64,000 bases of DNA from Janthinobacterium aquaticum (GTDB taxonomy: Bacteria; Pseudomonadota; Gammaproteobacteria; Burkholderiales; Burkholderiaceae_D): NCBI RefSeq assembly GCF_009208565.1, contig NZ_WFLK01000003.1:124001-188000 (forward strand), read 5' to 3'. The translations under genes were made by a program, and so were the position numbers. Shown one piece after another: positions 57,760 through 64,000 of the stretch. Position 1 is the stretch's first letter; each line of letters opens with the position of its first letter. Below the pieces are notes generated by a model. It worked only from the letters and a program-made list of their open reading frames with translations, was not told the DNA's origin and made no database searches.

Positions 57760-57777
57760 GTCTGCCGTTGGTGGAGC

Positions 57778-57884
57778 GTAGGTCGGATTAGGCGGAGCCG
57801 TAATCCGACAACATTGTTGGCCAGGCCGGTGGTATTGTCGGATTACGCGCTGCGCGCCTGCGCGGCCCGGCTAATCCGACCTAC
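57778..57884. repeat. Paired inverted REP element, subfamily A
   Basis: GTAGGTCGGATTAG at 57778 and its mirror CTAATCCGACCTAC ending at 57884 face each other around a spacer containing ACATTGTTGG. The right-hand loop is more diverged and longer than in the other copies. It lies between rho and the rpmE2 promoter, 18 bases past the rho stop. Confidence 0.85.
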
Positions 57885-57899
57885 TGACCGGCTTTTTTA

Positions 57900-57928
57900 T
57901 TGCCGCAGGCGTGAAAGCGCTATATAAT
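57900..57928 (+). promoter_or_regulatory. Sigma70-type promoter of rpmE2
   Basis: TTGCCG at 57900-57905 and a perfect TATAAT at 57923-57928 are spaced by 17 bases, about 100 bases upstream of the rpmE2 ATG. This suggests rpmE2 is transcribed separately from rho, with a leader of about 95 bases. Confidence 0.75.
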
Positions 57929-58030
57929 CTGCGGTTGCATTATTTTAACCATGGCAAGTGATCGGCAATCGGGTCAAGAAGCAAGACGACCGACGAAGTG
58001 CTGTTTGGCTACCAAACCAGAGAGAAGACC

Positions 58031-58300
58031 ATGAAAGTCGATACCCATCCAGATTACCGCGAAGTTGTTTTCCACGACCTGTCGTGCGATTTCAAATTCA
58101 TCACCCGTTCGACCATCCAGACCCGCGAAACGATCAATCACGAAGGTAAAGACTACCCTCTGATCAAGATCGAGGTGTCGGCTGAATCGCACCCGTTCTA
58201 CACCGGCAAGCACAAAATCGTCGACACCGCTGGCCGCGTTGAGAAATTCCGCCAGAAATTCGGTTCCGTCGGTTCGAAAACCGCCGTCGCAGCAGGCTGA
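58031..58300 (+). CDS. rpmE2: 50S ribosomal protein L31 type B
   Basis: An 89-residue L31 of the type B (zinc-free) class. It opens [18 protein letters not shown] and has the [21 protein letters not shown] block shown here only in part (SHPFYTGK); only one cysteine is present, so the zinc-binding set of L31 type A is missing. Type B L31 usually replaces the zinc form during zinc shortage, but in many betaproteobacteria it is the form next to rho. The gene has its own promoter and terminator. Confidence 0.95.
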   Translation: MKVDTHPDYREVVFHDLSCDFKFITRSTIQTRETINHEGKDYPLIKIEVSAESHPFYTGKHKIVDTAGRVEKFRQKFGSVGSKTAVAAG

Positions 58301-58334
58301 TTTTTGCCGCTCTGCGGCAACCGCTTTGCTATGC

Positions 58335-58366
58335 AAAAAAAGGCAGCTACGGCTGCCTTTTTTGTT
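58335..58366 (+). terminator. Intrinsic terminator after rpmE2
   Basis: GGCAGC (58342-58347 region) and GGCTGCC pair around a TAC loop, flanked by A-run on the left and TTTTTT on the right, so it works in both directions. It lies about 40 bases after the rpmE2 stop. Confidence 0.85.
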
Positions 58367-58445
58367 TTATCCGCTTTACCTTATACTGCCACTTTGCCGG
58401 CGCCAGCCGTCCGCTCCCTTAACTGATACCTGATACCGATCATCG

Positions 58446-60170
58446 ATGAAGCCAGTCCGCCTTCCCGCCGCTGCCACCCTCGCGCTGCCACGCTGGGCCT
58501 TGTTTGCGCTTGGCCTGCTGTATATTCTGCCCGGCCTGATCGGCCGCGAGCCGTGGAAGAACGATGACGCCTCCAGTTTCGGCATCATGTGGACCATGGC
58601 TCACGGCGGCCTGGCCGACTGGCTGTGGCCGAACGTGGCCGGCATGTCGATGCCCGACGAAGGGCCGCTGGCGTTCTGGCTGGGCGCCATCGCTATCCGC
58701 CTGTTCGGCTGGATCGGCGGCGAGGTGTTCGGCGCGCGCATGTCGACCATCGGCATTTTCGTGATCAGCGCCCTGTCGGTCTGGTACACCACCTTCAACC
58801 TGGGCCGCCGCAGCGACGCCCAGCCGCTGCGCCTGGCGTTTGGCGGCCAGCCAGAGCCCGACGATTTCGGCCGCACCCTGGCCGACGCCGCCGTGCTGAT
58901 CTACCTGGGCTGCCTGGGCCTGCTGCAGCACAGTCATGACATCACGGCCGAAGCGCTGTATGTCTCGCTGATGGCCTATCTGCTGTACCGCGCCGTGCGC
59001 TATGTGGAGCGCGCCTCGCTGCGCAACGCCACCCTGCTGGGCCTGGCCATCGGCGGCCTGACGCTGACGCGCGGCTGGATCACGCCGGCCGCGCTGATCA
59101 TCGCGCTGCTGTTGTGCTCGCAGTTCCTGCGCCTGCCGCTGCTGCGCACGGCGGGCCACCTGGCGCTGGCGGCTGGCGTCGGGGTGCTGCTGACGCTGGT
59201 CTGGCTGGTGCCGGGCGAGCTGCTGCAACCGTATGGCCATTCGCCGCTGCAAGCCTGGATGAGCTGGAACTGCCGCCAACTGGCCGTGCCGGACCTGCAA
59301 AGCGTGCAATACTTTTTTCGGGTCGGCATCTGGTTCTTCTGGCCGGCCTGGCCGTTTGCCATCTGGGCCGTGTATGCCTGGCGGCGCCAGCACCATGTGC
59401 TCCATATCGTGGTGCCGGTGACCTTCGTGGCCATGCTGGCCGTGCTGGCGCTGTGCCACCCCGATCCCGACCAGGCGCAATTGTTGCCGCTGCTGCCGCC
59501 GCTGGCCGTGATGGCTGCCTTCGGCCTGTTGACCATGAAACGCGGCGCCATCAACGCCATCGACTGGTTTTCGGTGCTGGTGCTGACCATCTGCGCCGCC
59601 ATCCTGTGGCTGTTCTGGTTTGCCACGCTGAGCGGCTGGCCGCCCAAGCTGGCGCACAACGCCCTGAAGCTGCTGCCCGGCTTTAAGCCCGAGCTGGGCC
59701 TGGTGGCGTTCTTTGTTGCCGCCATTGCCACTGCAGGCTGGATTACGCTGGTGCACTGGCGCATCTCGCGCCAGCCGGCCGTGCTGTGGCGCGCGGTGGT
59801 GCTGTCGTCCGGCGGCCTGATCCTGCTGTGGGTGCTGATCATGACCTTGTTCCTGCCCGAACTCAATTACAGCAAGAGCTACGCCAGCGTCGCGCAGCAG
59901 ATTTCCATCAATTTACCCGCTGGCAATGGCTGCATCAACACCAATGTCGGCGCGGCCCAGCGCGCCTCATTTGCCTACTATGGCCATTTGCCGTTCGCCG
60001 GCGTGGAAAAGCAGGGCTGCGACTTGCTGCTGCTGCAAGATAACGTCAAGGTACGCGACAGCCGCGAGAGCCTGCCAGAACATACCGGTACGGACTGGGT
60101 CAAACTGTGGGAAGGACGGCGCATTACCGACGACGCCGAACGCTTCAGGCTGTACCAGCGCGTCAACTAG
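58446..60170 (+). CDS. GT39-type membrane glycosyltransferase (ArnT-like)
   Basis: A 574-residue polytopic glycosyltransferase of the PMT/ArnT superfamily, which uses polyprenyl-phosphate sugars in the periplasm. The first periplasmic loop has REPWKNDDASSFGIMW, where the conserved acidic pair (DD) fits the metal/catalytic site of ArnT-like enzymes (usual form RxxxxDE), followed by MPDEGPLAFWLG. About 11-12 membrane helices are seen, then a soluble C-terminal domain (from about 475). It may add a sugar to lipid A, a glycan or a protein; the acceptor is unknown. A strong terminator follows. Confidence 0.85.
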   Translation: MKPVRLPAAATLALPRWALFALGLLYILPGLIGREPWKNDDASSFGIMWTMAHGGLADWLWPNVAGMSMPDEGPLAFWLGAIAIRLFGWIGGEVFGARMSTIGIFVISALSVWYTTFNLGRRSDAQPLRLAFGGQPEPDDFGRTLADAAVLIYLGCLGLLQHSHDITAEALYVSLMAYLLYRAVRYVERASLRNATLLGLAIGGLTLTRGWITPAALIIALLLCSQFLRLPLLRTAGHLALAAGVGVLLTLVWLVPGELLQPYGHSPLQAWMSWNCRQLAVPDLQSVQYFFRVGIWFFWPAWPFAIWAVYAWRRQHHVLHIVVPVTFVAMLAVLALCHPDPDQAQLLPLLPPLAVMAAFGLLTMKRGAINAIDWFSVLVLTICAAILWLFWFATLSGWPPKLAHNALKLLPGFKPELGLVAFFVAAIATAGWITLVHWRISRQPAVLWRAVVLSSGGLILLWVLIMTLFLPELNYSKSYASVAQQISINLPAGNGCINTNVGAAQRASFAYYGHLPFAGVEKQGCDLLLLQDNVKVRDSRESLPEHTGTDWVKLWEGRRITDDAERFRLYQRVN

Positions 60171-60178
60171 GCCGCCAG

Positions 60179-60208
60179 CAAAAAACCGGGTGCGTCCCGG
60201 TTTTTTTA
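60179..60208 (+). terminator. Intrinsic terminator after the glycosyltransferase gene
   Basis: AAAAACCGGG and CCCGGTTTTT pair around a TGCGT loop with a run of seven T on the right, nine bases past the stop. The A-run on the left would let it act in both directions. The next 220 bases up to the FtsH-like gene show no convincing element. Confidence 0.85.
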
Positions 60209-60431
60209 CGCCTGCGCAGCATGTCGGCATGACATTGGCAGTCCGGCAAGCTGTTGTTGCGGCTGCCTTTTTTTCGGGCAGCATCGTCACAAAGACCGTT
60301 GCCAGCGCTATAGTTTCTGTTCCCGAGTGTGTTGCCCTGCCGCATATTGTCATGCCGCCGCCGCACGCCCATGTCTGAACAATATCGCTGCCGCCCCGCT
60401 CCTGCGCGCTTGCTGACTTACAAAGCCCGTC

Positions 60432-62348
60432 ATGCCCTTCCTGTATCAACTACGCATTGCGCTTCGCAATATCTATGTGCGCGTGGCGCTGGCCTGCGCC
60501 CTGGCTGCCAGCATCGGCGCCGCCCTGTATCTGGCCAACGACGTGGCGCAGGATGCGCGCCCCTTGCTGCGCTCGCAAAATATCGGTGAAATCACGGCCC
60601 TGCCGGGCCAGCGTGCGCGGCTGGAATTTCTGCTGCTGGCCAAACCGTTGTCGGACACGCCGCGCTATGTGTTCAAATTCAAGGATGCACCGTCGATCCA
60701 TGTGGTCAAGGTGCCGGCTACTTCGCACCTGAGCCTGGAGCGCGAGGTACTGCTGCGCAACAGCCTGCCGTATGCGATTGCCAGCGATGCTTTTCTGGCC
60801 TCGCACAAGGCCGTGCTGCAGGATGGCGACGACGGTGCGCTGGCCCAGGCCGGCAGCTTCGCGCAGCGCCATGCGCTCGATATTATCCTGGTGATATTGC
60901 TGCTGTGCATGCTGAAGTTCGGCCTGCCCGGCATGGGCGTGAAAGCCAATGTGCTGTTGCCGGGCCAGCTCAAGGGCAGCCTCGACGACCTGATCGGCAT
61001 GGACGACATCAAGCAGGAAGTGCTGCATCTGGAAGACATGATACGCAACCGGGCGCTGTACCGTTCGCACAATATCGACAAGCCCTTCAATGTGATGCTG
61101 ACCGGCCCGGCCGGCACCGGCAAGACCAAGCTGGCCGGCTACCTGGCCAAGCGGCTCGACATTGCATTGATCCAGGCGTCGGGTTCGGCGCTCGAATCGG
61201 GCTATGTGGGCGGCGGCGCCAAGGCGCTCAACGCGCTGTACCGCAAGGCCTGCGCGCGCGGCAACTGCATTATTTTCCTTGATGAAGCGCAAACGCTGTT
61301 CATGCCGCGCGGGCGCGGCGAACGCAAGTGGGAAGACGATACCGCCAACACCCTGCTGGGCCTGCTCGATGGCGTGAAAAGCAAGGAAGGCGCCGGCGTG
61401 ATCTGGATCGTCGCCTCCAACTTCGACGATGCCTCGACGCCGATGGACGAAGCGATGCTGCGCCGCTTCCCCGTCAAAATCAATTTCCGCCTGCCCAACA
61501 AGGCCGAGCGCGGTGCGCTGCTCCGGCATTTCCTGTCGCAAAAGGCCGACGGCTGCGTCAACTGGGACAAGCTGGACCTGGCGCAGGTGGCCGAAGTGAC
61601 CGCCAACCTCAGCCCGGCATTGCTGGAAACCGTGGTCGAACGCTCGAGCATGCTGGCGATCCAGGAAAAGGTGCTGATCGATACCGATCTGCTGTTCCGC
61701 GCCTTCGAGCGCGCCACCATTGGCCTGGCCGACCGCGCCGCCACGGCCGAAAAGCAACTGCAGCGCGAGCGCATCGCGCTGCACGAGCTCGGTCACTTTT
61801 TCATGCAGATCGACCCATGGCTGCGCGCCGGCCTGCCGCTGGACGAGGTCAAGCAGAAGTCGCACTTGCTGAAAATTAGCACCGAGGCCGTCTCCAAGCT
61901 CGGTGCTTTGGGCTACGTGCTGTCGTCGGGCGATGACCTGTCGCTGCGCACGCTGGAAGAACTGGAACGCGACGTGATCGGCCTGTACGGCGGCGTGGCG
62001 GCCGAAGAACTGTTTTATGGCGCGCGCGGCATTTCCATCGGCAGCCAGAACGATATTGAAAAAGCCACGCAGCTGCTCGACACCATGGTCAACCAGCTGT
62101 CGATGTACTCGCGCTCCAAGCTCGACTACCGCAAGCTGCAGCACGCCCACGGCGACGAGCGCACGCTGGCGCTGGTGGAAGCCAAGGCTGACGAGCTCTA
62201 CAGCTACACCCTGAACGCCATCGGCGACTACCGCCACGCCATCGAAGCGATCAAGGTGGTGCTGCTGGAGCGCTATGTGCTGTCGAAAGATGCGGTGTTC
62301 GAGTTGCTGGAGACGTATCTGGTGCCGGCGCATGGTCGACTCGATTAA
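60432..62348 (+). CDS. Divergent FtsH-like membrane AAA protease
   Basis: A 638-residue relative of FtsH. It has two N-terminal membrane helices (about 15-34 and 150-165) enclosing a periplasmic domain, an AAA domain with Walker A GPAGTGKT (225-232), pore motif YVG (258-260) and Walker B IIFLDEA, and a C-terminal zinc protease with HELGH (451-455) and Asp541 in QNDIEKAT as third ligand. The second region of homology is shortened (MLRRFPVKINF in place of LLRPGRFDR), so the usual arginine fingers are altered. The catalytic set is kept, so it should be active. A standard FtsH is expected elsewhere. No adaptor or substrate gene is adjacent. Confidence 0.85.
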   Translation: MPFLYQLRIALRNIYVRVALACALAASIGAALYLANDVAQDARPLLRSQNIGEITALPGQRARLEFLLLAKPLSDTPRYVFKFKDAPSIHVVKVPATSHLSLEREVLLRNSLPYAIASDAFLASHKAVLQDGDDGALAQAGSFAQRHALDIILVILLLCMLKFGLPGMGVKANVLLPGQLKGSLDDLIGMDDIKQEVLHLEDMIRNRALYRSHNIDKPFNVMLTGPAGTGKTKLAGYLAKRLDIALIQASGSALESGYVGGGAKALNALYRKACARGNCIIFLDEAQTLFMPRGRGERKWEDDTANTLLGLLDGVKSKEGAGVIWIVASNFDDASTPMDEAMLRRFPVKINFRLPNKAERGALLRHFLSQKADGCVNWDKLDLAQVAEVTANLSPALLETVVERSSMLAIQEKVLIDTDLLFRAFERATIGLADRAATAEKQLQRERIALHELGHFFMQIDPWLRAGLPLDEVKQKSHLLKISTEAVSKLGALGYVLSSGDDLSLRTLEELERDVIGLYGGVAAEELFYGARGISIGSQNDIEKATQLLDTMVNQLSMYSRSKLDYRKLQHAHGDERTLALVEAKADELYSYTLNAIGDYRHAIEAIKVVLLERYVLSKDAVFELLETYLVPAHGRLD

Positions 62349-62364
62349 ACGGGCCGCCAAGGCC

Positions 62365-62464
62365 GTAGGTCGGATTAGGCCCGTCGGGCCGTAATCCGAC
62401 GACATTGTTGGCGTCAGCGGTGTTGTCGGATTACGCGGGGCTTTGCCCCGCTAATCCGACCTAC
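62365..62464. repeat. Paired inverted REP element, subfamily A
   Basis: GTAGGTCGGATTAG at 62365 and CTAATCCGACCTAC ending at 62464 face each other, between the convergent FtsH-like and acyl-CoA synthetase genes. The right-hand loop (GCGGGGC-ttt-GCCCCGC) is identical to that at 18246-18345, but the spacer (ACATTGTTGGCGTCAGCGG) is in the opposite orientation. Confidence 0.85.
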
Positions 62465-62483
62465 GTGCCGTGGTCAGCCGGGG

Positions 62484-64000
62484 TCAGCCAGCGTCGGCCA
62501 GCTCCGTTGCCACCTGCTGACGCAGCAGATACTTCTGGATCTTGCCCGTCACCGTCATCGGAAATGCCTCGACAAAGCGCACGTAGCGCGGCACTTTGTA
62601 GTGGGCGATCTGGCCACTGCAAAAGGCGCGGATATCGTCGCTGGTGGTCGCTTCGTGGCCCGGGCGCAGGATAATGCAGGCGCACAGTTCCTCGCCGTAC
62701 CTAGCGTCGGGCACGCCGACGCACTGCACGTCGAGCACGCCGGGGTGGCGGTACAGAAATTCCTCGACCTCGCGCGGGTAGATATTTTCGCCGCCGCGTA
62801 TCACCATGTCTTTCGAGCGGCCGACGATGCTGCAAAAGCCGTCGGCGTCGATCACCGCCAGGTCGCCCGTATGCATCCAGCGCGCCGCGTCGATGGCTTC
62901 AGCAGTTTTTTCAGGGTCGCCCCAGTAGCCCTGCATCACCGAATAGCCGCGCGTGAGCAACTCGCCTTTTTCACCGCGCGGTACGATGCGCCCTTCGGCA
63001 TCGATGATTTTCACTTCCAGGTGCGGATGCACGCGGCCGATGGAGGCCACGCGCATGGCGCGCGGATCGTCGATCGAGGTCTGGAAGCTGACTGGCGACG
63101 TCTCCGTCATGCCGTAGGCGATCGTGATTTCCGCCATATGCATCAGGTCGATCACGCGGTTCATCACCTCCATCGGGCACGGTGAGCCGGCCATAATGCC
63201 GGTGCGCAAATGTGACAGGTCGTATTGGGCAAAGTCGGGATGGTCGAGCATGGCGATAAACATGGTCGGCACGCCGTGCAAACCGGTACAACGCTCGGCC
63301 TGCACAGTCTCGAGCACGGCTTTTGGATCGAAGCCTTCACCGGGAAACACCATCGCCGCGCCATGCGTGACGCAGGCCAGGTTGCCCAACACCATGCCGA
63401 AGCAGTGATACAGCGGCACCGGGATGCACAGGCGGTCGCGTTCGCTCAAACGCATGGCCTCGCCGATAAAGAAACCGTTGTTGAGGATATTGTGGTGCGT
63501 CAGCGTGGCGCCCTTGGGCGCGCCGGTGGTGCCGGACGTAAATTGGATATTGACGGCGTCGTCGAACTGCAGCGTGGCGCTCACTTCCTGCAGGTACGCC
63601 AGGTCGGCCTCGGTTATGCCCTCCATCAACGCGTCGAAGTTGTGCATGCCGGGCGTCGCCGCGCTGCCCAGGCGAATAATGTGGCGCAGCTGCGGCAGGC
63701 GGCTTGACTGCAGTTGGCCAGCGCGGCTGGCGGCGATCTCGGGCACCACATCTTGCACGATGGCCAGATAGTCGCTCGACTTGAAGCTGGGCGACAGGAT
63801 CAGCGCGCTGCAACTGACCTTGTCGAGCACATATTCCAGCTCGGAACGGCGGTAGGCCGGATTGATATTGACCATGATCAGGCCGGCCTTGGCGGTGGCA
63901 AACTGGGTCAGCACCCATTCGGCGCAGTTTTGCGACCAGATGCCGACCCGGTCGCCCGGCTGCAGGCCCAGTTTCAGCAGGCCGGCGGCAAGCCGGTGCA
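62484..64000 (-). CDS. Acyl-CoA synthetase (AMP-binding), truncated at the window edge
   Basis: The C-terminal 505 residues of an adenylate-forming fatty acid/short-chain acyl-CoA ligase; the gene continues past 64000. The P-loop [27 protein letters not shown], the [17 protein letters not shown] hinge with the Asp, [13 protein letters not shown] and the C-terminal catalytic lysine region [10 protein letters not shown] are all present. It forms acyl-AMP then acyl-CoA. The sequence is closest in character to FadD3/AMP-dependent ligases using medium-chain or branched substrates; the exact substrate is not determinable here. The stop lies 20 bases from a REP pair. Confidence 0.92.
   Translation of the reverse strand, partial: HRLAAGLLKLGLQPGDRVGIWSQNCAEWVLTQFATAKAGLIMVNINPAYRRSELEYVLDKVSCSALILSPSFKSSDYLAIVQDVVPEIAASRAGQLQSSRLPQLRHIIRLGSAATPGMHNFDALMEGITEADLAYLQEVSATLQFDDAVNIQFTSGTTGAPKGATLTHHNILNNGFFIGEAMRLSERDRLCIPVPLYHCFGMVLGNLACVTHGAAMVFPGEGFDPKAVLETVQAERCTGLHGVPTMFIAMLDHPDFAQYDLSHLRTGIMAGSPCPMEVMNRVIDLMHMAEITIAYGMTETSPVSFQTSIDDPRAMRVASIGRVHPHLEVKIIDAEGRIVPRGEKGELLTRGYSVMQGYWGDPEKTAEAIDAARWMHTGDLAVIDADGFCSIVGRSKDMVIRGGENIYPREVEEFLYRHPGVLDVQCVGVPDARYGEELCACIILRPGHEATTSDDIRAFCSGQIAHYKVPRYVRFVEAFPMTVTGKIQKYLLRQQVATELADAG

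Noticed and set aside
60450-62405. A 651-codon minus-strand frame opposite the FtsH-like gene.
   Set aside because: Shadow frame; its first residues are a translation of the REP palindrome, and the plus strand has intact AAA and zinc protease motifs.

Overview
The window looks like chromosomal DNA of a high-GC betaproteobacterium, most likely an Oxalobacteraceae member close to Janthinobacterium, Duganella or Massilia. The basis is the trxA-rho-rpmE2 gene order, a Burkholderia-type trimeric porin, a DUF2863-like protein, the complete hut operon with formiminoglutamate deiminase, and GTAG-headed REP palindromes. The genus is inference from gene content, not from a database match. Genes are dense and many are translationally coupled (ATGA, TGATG, TAATG and GTGA overlaps). 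No tRNA, rRNA, CRISPR array, transposase or prophage was recognised.

1-20 kb: a PaaX-type repressor, an M14 carboxypeptidase, a class V aminotransferase coupled to pmbA, darP, mog with a carboxylesterase, and a trypsin-like periplasmic protease. Next is a four-gene minus-strand operon (KamA-like radical SAM enzyme, MFS transporter, FAH-family hydrolase, CMD-family protein), then a secreted Cache protein beside a chemoreceptor, a 3-methyladenine glycosylase, an HDOD protein, a DUF2863-like protein and a second chemoreceptor.

20-31.3 kb: a pectin/galacturonate catabolic locus, all on the minus strand. Read 5' to 3' it is uxaC, uxaA, uxaB, an ExuT-like MFS transporter, a porin, a lipoprotein GH28 polygalacturonase, kdgK and a GntR/FCD regulator. 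Together they cover extracellular depolymerisation, uptake, isomerisation, reduction, dehydration and phosphorylation to KDPG; the KDPG aldolase is not in the window.

31.6-37.3 kb: a ccdAB toxin-antitoxin pair, a hypoxanthine-DNA glycosylase, small membrane and lipoprotein genes (including a 38-residue ORF), an EamA transporter, a GNAT enzyme and a fused substrate-binding/permease protein of the quaternary-amine ABC family with no ATPase beside it.

37.3-51.6 kb: the hut operon hutU-H-G-F-D-I (five-step histidine degradation through N-formylglutamate). A promoter with a HutC-like operator in its spacer lies upstream of hutU. The HutC-type repressor gene is about 6 kb away, beyond an amidohydrolase, a GNAT gene, a low-GC orphan gene, an MscS channel and ada.

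51.7-64 kb: a large PAS hybrid histidine kinase and its receiver partner, trxA, rho, rpmE2, a GT39 glycosyltransferase, a divergent FtsH-like AAA protease and a truncated acyl-CoA synthetase. Six intergenic sites carry REP-type palindromes of two subfamilies; two of them supply the last codons and stop of the neighbouring gene.
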